Shown: positions 43,883-53,654 of the stretch, piece after piece
Position numbering within the stretch: position 1 is the first letter of the stretch
Layout: each line of letters opens with the position of its first letter
NCBI RefSeq assembly: GCF_044759095.2
Contig: NZ_JBIYSM020000015.1
Location: 1-64,000 of the forward strand
Source: JBIYSM02 sp044759095
GTDB taxonomy: Bacteria > Bacillota > Bacilli > Brevibacillales > Brevibacillaceae
DNA: 64,000 nt
Reading direction: 5' to 3'
The notes under the pieces: model-generated
The model's input: only the letters and a program-made list of their open reading frames with translations
The model's database searches: none
Told to the model about the DNA's origin: nothing
Position numbers and translations under genes: made by a program

Positions 43883-44800
43883 TTATGGTTGCAGTGCTGC
43901 AAAAGCAACGGCGATCTTCGCCGCTACCTCGGCGTTGTGTTTTACCAGTGCAATATTGGTCTGCAGACTTTTGCCTGCCGTCAGCTGTTTTACCTTGTCG
44001 AGAAGGAACGGTGTCACGTTCTTTCCGGCAATTCCTTGTTCTTTTGCCTCCTTGAGCGCCGTTACGATAGCCGCTTCAATCTCCCGATGATCAAGCGCAT
44101 CCGCCTCTGGCACCGGATTGGCAATGACCAGTCCGCCGTTCAGGCCCAGCTTCCACTTGGTGTCCATCATCGTCGCCACCGCTTCCGGCGTATCCAGGCG
44201 ATAGTCGACACCGTAGCCGCTCTCACGGGCGTAGAAAGAAGGGAACTCGTCCGCCTTGTATCCGATGACAGGCACACCCTGCGTCTCCAGATACTCAAGC
44301 GTTCTGCCAAGGTCCAGAATGGATTTTGCACCGGCACACACCACGGCAACATTGGTCCGGGCCAGTTCTGTCAAATCAGCGGAAACGTCCCAGGTTATCT
44401 CCCCTTCGCGGTGGACGCCCCCGATTCCCCCTGTGGCGAATACATGGATGCCCGCCATCTGTGCTCCGATCATGGTTCCCGCTACGGTTGTCGCCCCAAT
44501 CCTGCCCGTTGCCAGGACGTACGGGAGGTCGCGTCGGCTTACTTTTTCCACGGATTTGTTCGTCGCAAACTCTTCCAGTTCGCTTTCGGTCAAGCCGATT
44601 TTGATTTTGCCGTCCATGATCCCGATCGTGGCTGGAACCGCGCCGTTTTCACGAATAATCTGCTCTACTTCTTTTGCCATTGCAACGTTTTGCGGGTACG
44701 GCATCCCGTGAGAAATAATCGTCGTTTCCAGGGCGACTACCGGCAAACGGTTTTCCAGGGCATGGCGCACTTCGTCCGTATAAGTCAGGTATTGTTTCAT
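43883..44800 (-). CDS. psuG: Pseudouridine-5'-phosphate glycosidase
   Basis: A 305-residue enzyme that splits pseudouridine 5'-phosphate into uracil and ribose 5-phosphate. Family stretches include VALETTIISHGMPYPQN, GATTVAGTM, FATGGIGGVHRE and GYGVDYRLD. Start 44800 follows AAAGGAGC and overlaps the kinase stop by four bases (ATGA). Confidence 0.95.
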   Translation of the reverse strand: MKQYLTYTDEVRHALENRLPVVALETTIISHGMPYPQNVAMAKEVEQIIRENGAVPATIGIMDGKIKIGLTESELEEFATNKSVEKVSRRDLPYVLATGRIGATTVAGTMIGAQMAGIHVFATGGIGGVHREGEITWDVSADLTELARTNVAVVCAGAKSILDLGRTLEYLETQGVPVIGYKADEFPSFYARESGYGVDYRLDTPEAVATMMDTKWKLGLNGGLVIANPVPEADALDHREIEAAIVTALKEAKEQGIAGKNVTPFLLDKVKQLTAGKSLQTNIALVKHNAEVAAKIAVAFAALQP

Positions 44801-45891
44801 GATGTTCGCTCCTTTACAAAAGTAGTAAGCCGATCCGGATGAAGCAGCGGCGAGACGGAATGCTCCGTCTGCAGGGTAAGCGCAGCGGCGGCCAGCCCCA
44901 ACCGGCACGCCTCCGAAAACGTCTTGCCGCTGACGATACCGAACAGCAAACCGGCAGCAAAGGCATCCCCCGCCCCGGTTACATCTACGACGCTTGTTTG
45001 ATAGGAGGGCACGTGCTCTTCCGCTCCCTCCGACGAGCAGAAGACACCGTCCTCACCCAGCGTGACCACAACGTGTTTGACGCCCCGCTCCCGGATTTTT
45101 CGGCAGGCAGCCGCACAGTCTTCCAGTGAGTTTATGCTCATGCCGGCGAGCAGTTCCGCTTCTTCCCGATTGGGCAAAATGGCTTCCACGCCGTCAAGCC
45201 GCTCGGGCAGCTTCTTTGCCTTGGCCGAGGAAACCGGGTCGATGAAAAGCGGGATTCTTTCGTCTCTGCAGCGCTGAATGACGTAGTGAAGACACTCCGC
45301 GGGAATGTTGGTGTCCAAAAAAACGGCTTGCGAAGCAGCGATATGAGACCACTTTTCCGCAAACATCTCCGGGGCAAGCTGGTCGTAGATATCCATGTTG
45401 GCCAGAGAGACGACCATTTCTCCGTCGATGTCAAGCAATGCGGTATAGGTCCCCGTCCGCTGTGCGGGAAGCACCCACACCTGACTGATATCGACTCCGT
45501 GTTTTTTGGTCTCCTGCAAGATCCAGCTGCCCTCCTTGTCGTCACCGACGCAGCTGATCAGAGAGGTATTGCAGCCGAGGCGCCCCAGGTTTTCGGCGAT
45601 GTTTCGCGCCACACCGCCGCAGGATTCCGTTATGGTCACGGGATTGGACGAATGCAAACGCACTTTTTGCTTGCCCCGCGCCTTCCGGTCCAGATTGGCG
45701 CCGCCAATGCACGTGAGCAGCCCCTCATCGGGCAAAATGTAGGCGCGTCCCTTAATTTCGCCCCGCTTGGTTAAACTAGCGATATAGCCCGCGACCGCTG
45801 ATCGGGATATCCCCATCTTGTCGGCCAACTCCTGCTGGGTGATAAACGGGTTCTGCCGGATGTAGGAGAGAATTTGTGTTTCCTTATCCAC
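44797..45891 (-). CDS. psuK: Pseudouridine kinase with N-terminal helix-turn-helix
   Basis: A 364-residue PfkB-family kinase with an added winged helix at residues 1-50 (ITQQELADKMGISRSAVAGYIASLTKRGEIKGRAYIL). The kinase domain starts at CIGGANLDRKARG, has GGVARNIAENLGRLG, and ends with the catalytic loop DVTGAGDAFAAGL. It phosphorylates pseudouridine for PsuG. The fused DNA-binding domain suggests self-regulation. It starts with GTG behind AAAGGAGG. No nucleoside transporter gene lies beside it. Confidence 0.9.
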   Translation of the reverse strand: MDKETQILSYIRQNPFITQQELADKMGISRSAVAGYIASLTKRGEIKGRAYILPDEGLLTCIGGANLDRKARGKQKVRLHSSNPVTITESCGGVARNIAENLGRLGCNTSLISCVGDDKEGSWILQETKKHGVDISQVWVLPAQRTGTYTALLDIDGEMVVSLANMDIYDQLAPEMFAEKWSHIAASQAVFLDTNIPAECLHYVIQRCRDERIPLFIDPVSSAKAKKLPERLDGVEAILPNREEAELLAGMSINSLEDCAAACRKIRERGVKHVVVTLGEDGVFCSSEGAEEHVPSYQTSVVDVTGAGDAFAAGLLFGIVSGKTFSEACRLGLAAAALTLQTEHSVSPLLHPDRLTTFVKERTS

Positions 45892-46085
45892 TGAATCAGC
45901 CTCCTTTCCTCGAACTTATCTTTCCAAACAAAAGTTTATCATATGAACAAATGTTTAGAAAGAAGAATTTTGATTTTCTACCCGCTTACATTTTTTTTGA
46001 TTCTTGCTTTCCCATTCCACCCCCGTTCCAACACAGGAGGGGAACGGATATACTTACACATAGAGAGGAAGGAAGGAGAATGCAC

Positions 46086-46661
46086 ATGAACGAGCAGATG
46101 TGGAGAGCGATTGTGGATTGCGACCCTGCGTACGACGGGCAGTTCTATTACGGTCTACAAACCACCGGGATCTTCTGCAAGCCGTCCTGCAGGTCCAAAA
46201 CGCCCAACCCCGAAAACGTGAGAATCTTTTTGACAACAGGCGATGCCAAAAAAGCCGGGCTCCGTCCATGCAAACGGTGTCGGCCTGAGGAACCGTTCCG
46301 GCTTACCTCTGAAGAAGAACTGGCCCAAAAAGCGGCTGCCTTTCTCACACAACATTGCCATCAGCCGCTTTCGCTGCAACAGATCGCTGCCGAGCTGTTC
46401 GTCAGCCCGTATCATCTGCAGCGGTGCTTTCAGAAAGTAATGGGAGTATCCCCGGCAAAGTTCCTGCTGCGCAAACGATTGAAAGCCGCGCAACACCTGC
46501 TGGGAAACACGCAGGAAAGCATTACGACGATTGCTTTGCAAGTAGGTTTTCAAAGCAGTTCCCATTTTTCCGCTGTCTTTCACAAAGAAACGGGATGTTC
46601 ACCTACCGCGTATCGCCAATGCCAGAGTCAAGGAACAAAAAAACCAACCGCTTCCCTGTAA
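46086..46661 (+). CDS. adaA: AdaA-type methylphosphotriester-DNA acceptor and AraC regulator
   Basis: A 191-residue protein. The N-terminal Ada zinc domain has C31, C35, C62 and C65 (FCKPSC and PCKRC); one of these takes a methyl group from DNA phosphotriesters. The C-terminal AraC domain has QQIAAELFVSPYHLQRCFQK and FQSSSHFSAVFHKETGCSP. Once methylated it should activate the adaptive response. No methylguanine transferase or AlkA gene is near, so its targets are elsewhere. The ATG at 46086 is seven bases after AAGGAG; the ATG at 46080 is too close. Confidence 0.93.
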   Translation: MNEQMWRAIVDCDPAYDGQFYYGLQTTGIFCKPSCRSKTPNPENVRIFLTTGDAKKAGLRPCKRCRPEEPFRLTSEEELAQKAAAFLTQHCHQPLSLQQIAAELFVSPYHLQRCFQKVMGVSPAKFLLRKRLKAAQHLLGNTQESITTIALQVGFQSSSHFSAVFHKETGCSPTAYRQCQSQGTKKPTASL

Positions 46662-46714
46662 AGGAAAACTGTCGGTCTCTTGCATTCCTCGCTCATAAGG
46701 CATTCCGTCTCCGC

Positions 46715-47698
46715 CTACAAATTAACGGCTTTCATGCCTGCTTCCGGATAACGGGCGCCTGCGGCAATTCCTTTTGGTGCTACTTCATGAATACGTGCCA
46801 GGTCGGAATCTGACAGTTCGACCTGTAACGCTCCCAGATTCTCTTCCAGATACGTTTTTCTCTTTGTTCCCGGAATGGGTACAATATCTTCTCCTTGAGC
46901 AAGCAGCCAAGCCAATGCCAATTGGGATGGTTGACAGCCTTTTTCTTTTGCGATTTCCTGAATCTTCTGAACAAGGTCAAGATTTTTTTGAAAGTTTTCA
47001 CCTTGGAATCGAGGGGAGAACCGCCGATAATCATCTTCTGCCAGATCTTCAAACCGCCGAATCTGCCCTGTTAGGAAGCCCCTTCCAAGCGGACTGTACG
47101 GTACAAAACCAATCCCCAGCTCACGGCAGGTGGGAAGAATTTGATCCTCGACATCCCGACTCCAAAGAGAATACTCCGTCTGTAATGCGGTAATCGGATG
47201 AACGGCATGAGCTCGGCGTATGGTATCAGGCGCTGCTTCAGACATCCCGATATAGCGTACCTTCCCTTCACGGACCAGATCCGCCATGGCCCCGATTGTT
47301 TCTTCGATGGGAGTCTTGGGGTCTACCCGATGTTGGTAATATAGATCAATATGATCGACACCTAACCGGCGTAAGCTTGCTTCACATGCTGCTCTCACAT
47401 ACTCTGGACGTCCGTTCACTCCAAGAAATTCCCCGTTCTCTCCCCTGACATTCCCGAATTTGGTGGCCAGAACGACTTGGTCTCGCCTTCCCTTAATGGC
47501 TCGACCGATGAGTCTTTCATTTTCTCCAACCCCATACATGTCTGCCGTATCCAAAAAATTCACGCCTAATTCAATCGCACTTTGAATCGTTTGGATGGAT
47601 TCCTCCTCATTCCTTCCACTATAAAAATCGGACATTCCCATACAGCCCAGCCCCAATGCAGAAACCTCTAAACCGCTGCCTAACGTTCTTTTTTTCAT
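46715..47698 (-). CDS. Aldo/keto reductase
   Basis: A 327-residue TIM-barrel reductase. The catalytic tetrad is visible as D (FLDTADMYG), Y (same motif), K (LATKFGN) and H (YYQHRVDP). SPLGRGFLTGQI and IPGTKRKTYLEENLG form the NADPH pocket. It belongs to the AKR11/13-like bacterial group; the substrate is unknown. It converges with adaA. Confidence 0.92.
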   Translation of the reverse strand: MKKRTLGSGLEVSALGLGCMGMSDFYSGRNEEESIQTIQSAIELGVNFLDTADMYGVGENERLIGRAIKGRRDQVVLATKFGNVRGENGEFLGVNGRPEYVRAACEASLRRLGVDHIDLYYQHRVDPKTPIEETIGAMADLVREGKVRYIGMSEAAPDTIRRAHAVHPITALQTEYSLWSRDVEDQILPTCRELGIGFVPYSPLGRGFLTGQIRRFEDLAEDDYRRFSPRFQGENFQKNLDLVQKIQEIAKEKGCQPSQLALAWLLAQGEDIVPIPGTKRKTYLEENLGALQVELSDSDLARIHEVAPKGIAAGARYPEAGMKAVNL

Positions 47699-47798
47699 AT
47701 TGATCGACCTCTTTTCTTCATTTCCATGAAAAACCTTCTATAATGCCCTGCCAAATTCCTCCAAAGAAAAAATCCTTGTTGTGTGAACGGTTTGCCTG

Positions 47799-48044
47799 CT
47801 ACAAATTCAGCTGCCACGAAACACCCTATTTATCTTCAACCCAACCGAACTTTTCGCTAAATGGAGAAGGAGCCAGCGGCATTAAAACTTTGCCATCTTG
47901 AGATAACTTCTCGAAAACTCTATCAATTTCCTCTGCAGTATCACATGTTACAAACAGTGACATGGCAGGAGTAAAGGCATGATGATCCCCATTTGTATTA
48001 TCGATGCACATGAACGGTTGTCCTTTTAATGTGAATGTAGCCAA
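47799..48044 (-). pseudogene. Decayed PhnB/VOC-family gene
   Basis: The remaining frame encodes ATFTLKGQPFMCIDNTNGDHHAF and VTCDTAEEIDRVFEKLSQDG in PhnB style, then FSEKFGWVEDK. A TAG interrupts it at 47826, after which the same frame goes on with GVSWQLNL and ends at 47799, the family's normal end. About 60 residues of the usual N-terminus are missing, with a TGA two codons ahead of the first homologous residue. No ribosome binding site is present. Both ends are damaged. Confidence 0.75.
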
Positions 48045-48235
48045 CGATCAAGTCTTTTCAGGGTAAACATGGAACCCCCTCCATTTCTTTGTTAAAATGA
48101 AAATATATTGCTTTCGGTTATAAGACTCGCCGATAATTGCATGTCGTTCATTCGCAACAATTGAGGGGGCGCCGGATTTTTCTATAGGCATATAGGAAAA
48201 CGTTGTACGTACCGGGTGTGAAAGGGGTAAGCCGT

Positions 48236-49087
48236 ATGAAGTTCTTTGAACTGAATTTAGAAAATAGTAAGCTGATGATGGTTCAATTTGCCCCGAAAAC
48301 CGCTGACCCCAAACGCCATGGTCACGGAATGGATTACCAGTTGAGTATCCCGCTGATCGGTTCCCCGTATATCCAATTCAATCACCAGACCAGGAGATTT
48401 CACGATAAGGAATGGTGTATTACTGCTCCAGGAGAGCAGCATTATCACTATTCCAATGAAAACGGTTCAAGATTGCTGCTGATCAATTTCAATCAGACAT
48501 TCCTTGAAAAGGTATTAATGGAGCGTCTTCAGGAGAAAATCATGCTGGACATCAACCCTTGGGTGGAAGGGTCCACGGAAGGTTTCAAAAAAATTGCCGA
48601 TCGTGTTATGAAACAATCCATCGAGAGTTCCCTCGATTTCATTGAACTGCAAGAGCTTGAATATGAAATGGCCTCTCTGCTATTTGCACAGAGCAAGGGA
48701 GCACATTCTGAAGCCTGGCTTGGTCTTTCGCCTAAAAAAGTCCATCCTTCTCTGAAAAAAGCCCTTGATTACATTCATGACGATACCTCCACTGAACTTA
48801 ACTTGGATACATTGGCCCAGGTTTCGGGAATGAGTAAATACTATCTGATCAGGCTTTTTCGGGAGTATATGGGACAGACACCAAGTCATTATGTCCAAGA
48901 GATTCGGCTAAAAAAAGCGGAGCAATTCCTGCGGAGCTCCTCCTATGACGTAACGGATATCGCCTTTGAAGTCGGTTTTGGCAGCTTAAACACGTTTGAG
49001 CGACTGTTTAAAAAGAAATTTGGAATAAATCCGGCTGAATACAGAAAAAAATGTAGAACCTCACGAATATTGGGTGACTTTTCATAA
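48236..49087 (+). CDS. AraC-family transcriptional regulator
   Basis: A 283-residue regulator. The N-terminal cupin-like sensor contains KRHGHGMDYQLSIPLIG and APGEQHYHYSNE. The C-terminal AraC domain has LDTLAQVSGMSKYYLIRLFREYMGQTPSHY and VTDIAFEVGFGSLNTFERLFKKKFG. Start 48236 follows AAAGGGG. It directly precedes an MFS exporter gene on the same strand and probably controls it. Base composition here is more AT-rich than in the flanking genes. Confidence 0.9.
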   Translation: MKFFELNLENSKLMMVQFAPKTADPKRHGHGMDYQLSIPLIGSPYIQFNHQTRRFHDKEWCITAPGEQHYHYSNENGSRLLLINFNQTFLEKVLMERLQEKIMLDINPWVEGSTEGFKKIADRVMKQSIESSLDFIELQELEYEMASLLFAQSKGAHSEAWLGLSPKKVHPSLKKALDYIHDDTSTELNLDTLAQVSGMSKYYLIRLFREYMGQTPSHYVQEIRLKKAEQFLRSSSYDVTDIAFEVGFGSLNTFERLFKKKFGINPAEYRKKCRTSRILGDFS

Positions 49088-49200
49088 ATTGACCTGAGTT
49101 TGTGGCAATAAGTGAAAAGTATTTTGCGATCGTTTCGTTATCCTTTTCTTTAACAATCAAATTTTTCGAAACACAAGCCATGAAAGAAAGGGAACAGGAC

Positions 49201-50424
49201 ATGTTGAAAACAAGTGTGATTCATCGCAAATGGCTTCCTCCATTTCACCCCGTGTCGTGGGGAGTCATTATGGGGACATTACTTTCGCGAACGGGCTTTT
49301 TCATGACGATTCCTTTTTTGGGAATATACCTTGGTGAGGTGAAAGGACTTGACCCGACCACAATCGGAGCCATCTTGGGTGTCAGCTTCTTAGTCGGGAC
49401 CTTTAGCAGTTTTTTTGGAGGGGCATTGTCTGACCGGATTGGTCGGTATCCGGTAATGATCTTCTCCATATTTTTATGGAGTCTCGTGTTTCTGGCGTTT
49501 ACACTAGCAGACTCTGCTTGGTCATTTCTGATCCTAAATGCTGTAAACGGATTCTGTCGCAATGTATTTGAGCCCACTGCCCGTGCCTTGCTGACAGATG
49601 TCACACGTGAAGAAGAACGTGTTTCCGTTTTTAACGCACGTTACTTCGCGATCAACATTGGGGGAGCTGCGGGGCCGCTACTAGGTTTACAGCTGGGGAG
49701 TTCTGTCTCAGAATTGCCGTTTCATATCTGTGCGTCTATATACGCTCTATATGGGGTGGCCATTATAGCACTGATGCTTCGTTACGGAAGAAATTCAAGA
49801 GCAGGTTCCAAAACAAGCGTTGACTTAAAAAGCTCCATGAAGGTTATCTTTTCTGATAAAGTTTTTCGATATTTTCTTATCGGCAACCTGTTTGTTATGG
49901 CAGGTTTTTCTCACCTTGAGACCACACTCTCTCAGTATCTGGGAGGGAACCGAATCGGCACGTATTCGTACTTGTTTTTCATAAACGCAGCTTCCGTTCT
50001 GCTCCTTCAGTATCCGATTATTGCATTGGCTAAGCGGGTAACCGCCCTAACTGCTCTCAAGATTGGAAGCATTTTGTTCGGTCTTGGCTTATTTGGCTTT
50101 GGATACTTTACTGAGCTGCCAGGTCTCATCGTTTCTATGGTTATCTTCACGATCGGTGAAATCCTTTGCATGGTGATCGGAGACGTGGTGATTGGTGAAA
50201 TAGCCCCAGAACAATTACGCGGCACCTATTATGGAGCCAGTGGGTTTTCATTTCTTGGTCAAAGCTTTGGAGCATGGATAGGCGGGTACCTGTTAAGCTC
50301 TTTTGGCCTGGGACAAGGACCACTCATTTTTGGAATCCTGATGTGCCTCACCTTTTTCGCCTACCCATTTTTTCAATTAGGTCAAAGCAGCCACAATCGG
50401 CAAAATACCACTCTTGCTGGGTAA
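49201..50424 (+). CDS. Major facilitator transporter
   Basis: A 407-residue, twelve-span transporter. The loop 2-3 signature is GGALSDRIGRYPVM, and the middle has FEPTARALLTDVTREEERVSVFNARYFAINIGGAAGPLLG, typical of MdtG/YfkF-like drug exporters. The ATG at 49201 follows AAAGGG by eight bases; longer frames overlap no recognisable protein part. It forms a pair with the AraC regulator in the AT-rich stretch. Confidence 0.87.
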   Translation: MLKTSVIHRKWLPPFHPVSWGVIMGTLLSRTGFFMTIPFLGIYLGEVKGLDPTTIGAILGVSFLVGTFSSFFGGALSDRIGRYPVMIFSIFLWSLVFLAFTLADSAWSFLILNAVNGFCRNVFEPTARALLTDVTREEERVSVFNARYFAINIGGAAGPLLGLQLGSSVSELPFHICASIYALYGVAIIALMLRYGRNSRAGSKTSVDLKSSMKVIFSDKVFRYFLIGNLFVMAGFSHLETTLSQYLGGNRIGTYSYLFFINAASVLLLQYPIIALAKRVTALTALKIGSILFGLGLFGFGYFTELPGLIVSMVIFTIGEILCMVIGDVVIGEIAPEQLRGTYYGASGFSFLGQSFGAWIGGYLLSSFGLGQGPLIFGILMCLTFFAYPFFQLGQSSHNRQNTTLAG

Positions 50425-50530
50425 AATGATGCCACTTCACAGAGACAGATTAAGACTGCAGTGAACGGTTACCTGAGAGTGAACCATACTTGTTTACGAC
50501 GGCTCGGGCAACCTACTGGGAAAACGTAAA

Positions 50531-50563
50531 GAACCCCCTTCCAATTGAATGGAAAGGGGGTTC
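50531..50563 (-). terminator. Terminator of the tct operon
   Basis: GAACCCCCTT.CC and GGAAAGGGGGTTC form a long stem. On the minus strand it is followed by TTTACGTTTT. It lies eight bases beyond the tctC-like stop. Confidence 0.75.
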
Positions 50564-50570
50564 AGGAAAA

Positions 50571-51554
50571 TTACTTGAGCTTCATCGTAGGAATCAATTC
50601 GTTAAAATACTTGAATTGTTCATCTGCAAACGCGGCAAAATCTTCAGGACCTTTGTAAGCAGCGATCATACTCCGTTCGTCCGCAAACTTTTTAAATGAA
50701 TCCGAATTCACGGCATGTTTCAAAGCGTCGGCCAGTACGGTTTTCACTTCATTCGGAGTACCTTTTGGCACGACGAAGCCGCCCCAGCCTGCAAACTGAA
50801 CATCAATCCCTTTTTCCTTCAGCGTTGGGACATCCGGGAAGTTTTTATCCCGTTCAGCAGTCATAACGGCGAGAACCTTCAGTTTCTTGGCCTCTACCCC
50901 GCTTTTCACTTCCCCGATGCCGACCATAACTGCATCGACATGGCCTCCCATCAATGCGGTTACTGCCGGAGCAGCGCCTTCAAAAGGAATATCGGTGAAG
51001 GTAACGCCCACTTTATTGGCAAATGCGCTGGCGGCCACGTGCCAGATGGATCCTGATCCGGAGTTGCCCACTTTGACTTTCCCCGGATTTTTCTTGGCGA
51101 ATTCAATAAACTCTTCAATTGTGTTATATGGAGCGTTTGCTGCAACCGTAACGGCTGCAGGAACCATCGTTGCTTGCCCAATGAGATCAAACTTGCTTGG
51201 CTCCAAATCGGAGAGTCCCAATGCTTTATGCATGGCGAATTCCGCAGGAACATATCCCATTGTGTATCCGTCATTCGGGCTGGCCTGAACAAAGGACATC
51301 CCTACGCCGCCTGTTCCGCCTGGTTTATTCACGACCACAACAGGCTTCTTCAATTTCTCCTCCATGCCCTTGGCAATGATGCGGGAAGTCGCATCTGATG
51401 CGCCGCCTGCAGCGAATGGAACGACTAACGTAATTTCTTTTTCCGGGAACGCTGCTTTCGGGGCTTGTCCACCCTGTGTTCCCTGTGTGCCTTGTGAGCC
51501 GCAACCAACCAGCAGTCCCATTAACAAGCTTACAACTACAGCAACTTTTTTCAT
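50571..51554 (-). CDS. TctC/Bug-type tripartite transporter binding lipoprotein
   Basis: A 327-residue binding protein with a lipoprotein signal (VVVSLLMGLLVGC) and a GTQGTQGG linker. Bug-family motifs are visible: ITLVVPFAAGGASDATSRIIA, VNKPGGTGGVGM and VGNSGSGSIWH. It captures a carboxylic acid for the TctAB membrane pair encoded upstream. The nearby aldolase suggests a sugar-acid-like or keto-acid substrate, which is inference. Confidence 0.92.
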   Translation of the reverse strand: MKKVAVVVSLLMGLLVGCGSQGTQGTQGGQAPKAAFPEKEITLVVPFAAGGASDATSRIIAKGMEEKLKKPVVVVNKPGGTGGVGMSFVQASPNDGYTMGYVPAEFAMHKALGLSDLEPSKFDLIGQATMVPAAVTVAANAPYNTIEEFIEFAKKNPGKVKVGNSGSGSIWHVAASAFANKVGVTFTDIPFEGAAPAVTALMGGHVDAVMVGIGEVKSGVEAKKLKVLAVMTAERDKNFPDVPTLKEKGIDVQFAGWGGFVVPKGTPNEVKTVLADALKHAVNSDSFKKFADERSMIAAYKGPEDFAAFADEQFKYFNELIPTMKLK

Positions 51555-51598
51555 TGTGATTGTACCTCCATGATGAATTTTTTATGGTTTTAAAATTG

Positions 51599-53104
51599 TT
51601 ACATCTCGATATCCGCGGCAAAACCCGTTTTCTTTTTCTTGATTTCAGCGATGACGCTAAAAACCAGTACAATAAGAGCCATTCCTAACAAGGAACCGGA
51701 TAGCGGCCGCTGAAACAACTCCAGCAGGTTGCCCTGAAACATTTTATACGACTGCAGCAAGGAGCTTTCCATCATCCTGCTTAATACAAACGTCAGGACG
51801 ATGGGCGCCATGGGAATGTCGATTTTTTTCATGACGTAGCCGATGATCCCGAAAACAAACATGACGCCGACATCCCAGAGGCTGTTATTGACGGTATACG
51901 CCCCTAATACAGAAATGATCAGGATAATCGGATACAGGAGCTTGGCAGGAACCATTGTAATTTTGGCCCACATACCCGCCAACGGCAAATTCATAATCAG
52001 CAAAAAGAGATTGCCGATAAACATACTTGCAATAATCGCCCAGACGAAATCAGGGTTATTTTGGAACAGCACCGGCCCCGGAGTCAGTCCATGCATGATG
52101 AACGCCCCCAAAAGTATCGCAATCGTCGGGGAACTCGGAATTCCGAGCGTGAACAATGGAATAAGCGCTGCTCCGCAATACGCGTTGTTGGCTGTCTCAG
52201 GTCCGGCGACGCCTTCGATCGCGCCTTTCCCGAAGCGCGAAGGATCCTTGGCAATCTTCTTTTCCAATGAGTAGGAAAGAAGAGCTGGAATGACAGAGTT
52301 CGTGCCGGGTATCAAACCTGTTAGAAATCCAAGCACGGTTCCTCGGCCTATGGCGTTCATCGTCGGTTTCCATTCCTCGCGTCTTGGCAAAAGACCTTTC
52401 ACTTTGGCCGGTTTCTCCGATTTTGACAGGTTCTCCATGCCGATCAGGATTTCCGAGAGTCCGAACAACCCCATCGCAATGGTGACCAAATCAAATCCGT
52501 TCATTAAATACGGTTCGCCGAAAGTGAATCGAACCGCTCCGGAAACAGGGTCCATCCCGACCAGAGATAACGTTAACCCGATGAAAGCGGCAATCATGCC
52601 CCGTACGAGCGACTTGCCCATTAAACCGATGACCATGACGAGCCCGAATACCATCAGGGCGAAAAATTCCGGCGGACCGAACCGCAATGCAAATTCCGCC
52701 AGGACAGGACCGATTAATGCCAGACCGATGATGGATAGGGTCCCCCCGATGAAGGATCCGATCCCCGCCACACCCAGGGCTACGCCTGCCCTTCCCTGCT
52801 TGGCCAAAGGATGGCCGTCCAGGCAAGTAATAACGGATGCTGCCTCGCCGGGCGTGTTGATTAAAACGGAAGTGACGGTTCCTCCATACATGCCTCCGTA
52901 ATAAATCCCGGCCAGCATAATAATAGCGGAAACCGGTTCCATTCCAAAAGTTACCGGAATCAGCAGGGCAGTAGCCGTTGTAGGACCAAGACCGGGCAAT
53001 ACGCCTACAAACATCCCTACCGTAACGCCAATCAAACAATACAGCAAATTCCACCATGTAAGCGCTGTCTCGAAGCCTGAAACTAGTTGTGCAAGAGATT
53101 CCAT
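51599..53104 (-). CDS. TctA large permease of the tripartite tricarboxylate transporter
   Basis: A 501-residue protein with about eleven spans. The TctA signatures GVLPGLGPTTATALLIPVTFGM and GLIPGTNSVIPALLSYSLEKK are clear, and EGVAGPETANNAYCGAALIP follows. It forms the sodium-coupled transport channel with TctB. Start behind AGGAGGTAGG. Confidence 0.94.
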   Translation of the reverse strand: MESLAQLVSGFETALTWWNLLYCLIGVTVGMFVGVLPGLGPTTATALLIPVTFGMEPVSAIIMLAGIYYGGMYGGTVTSVLINTPGEAASVITCLDGHPLAKQGRAGVALGVAGIGSFIGGTLSIIGLALIGPVLAEFALRFGPPEFFALMVFGLVMVIGLMGKSLVRGMIAAFIGLTLSLVGMDPVSGAVRFTFGEPYLMNGFDLVTIAMGLFGLSEILIGMENLSKSEKPAKVKGLLPRREEWKPTMNAIGRGTVLGFLTGLIPGTNSVIPALLSYSLEKKIAKDPSRFGKGAIEGVAGPETANNAYCGAALIPLFTLGIPSSPTIAILLGAFIMHGLTPGPVLFQNNPDFVWAIIASMFIGNLFLLIMNLPLAGMWAKITMVPAKLLYPIILIISVLGAYTVNNSLWDVGVMFVFGIIGYVMKKIDIPMAPIVLTFVLSRMMESSLLQSYKMFQGNLLELFQRPLSGSLLGMALIVLVFSVIAEIKKKKTGFAADIEM

Positions 53105-53117
53105 TTCCTACCTCCTA

Positions 53118-53603
53118 TTACCATCCAAACCCGTTCACTGGAAGCGGAATATCAAAAAATACTTTGAACACCACAAACAAGACGATGGATGTTGCTGCAG
53201 AGATGGCCAGCCCCGAATACCATGTATATTCCCGGACAAGCAGGATAAAGAGCAGTACGGTGCTTGCGATCGTAAAGCCGGTAACATTCACAATGAGCAT
53301 GAACACAATCACCGACACCAGAACAGACAAAATATTTCCGAATTCTCGCCCCTTGGGGAAAATGTCTTCAACTTGGAAAACCTCTTTTGTAACCGACTGC
53401 CAAATATATATGACAGAAATCATCATGAGAATGGCACTCAGCCATCTGGGAAACATGCCGGGACCGGGGCCAAAAGCCGTGTAATATTTCAAAGAGAAGG
53501 ACTGCCAAAAAATGACCGAAGCGTAAATAAGCAGCGCAATTCCAGCCCATAAACCGGCATTTCTTGCCAAATCGCGTCCTTTACCGTTATCCACGTAATT
53601 CAC
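53118..53603 (-). CDS. TctB small permease of the tripartite tricarboxylate transporter
   Basis: A 161-residue protein with four spans and the TctB-typical FGPGPGMFPRWLSAILM stretch. It starts with GTG (53603) behind a weak GAAGCGG, so the exact start is uncertain. It lies between the aldolase and the TctA gene. Confidence 0.88.
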   Translation of the reverse strand: MNYVDNGKGRDLARNAGLWAGIALLIYASVIFWQSFSLKYYTAFGPGPGMFPRWLSAILMMISVIYIWQSVTKEVFQVEDIFPKGREFGNILSVLVSVIVFMLIVNVTGFTIASTVLLFILLVREYTWYSGLAISAATSIVLFVVFKVFFDIPLPVNGFGW

Positions 53604-53654
53604 CCGCTTCTTGTTGTTCTCAAGCTCATACAGGATGGATGTCGCGTCGGGAGA

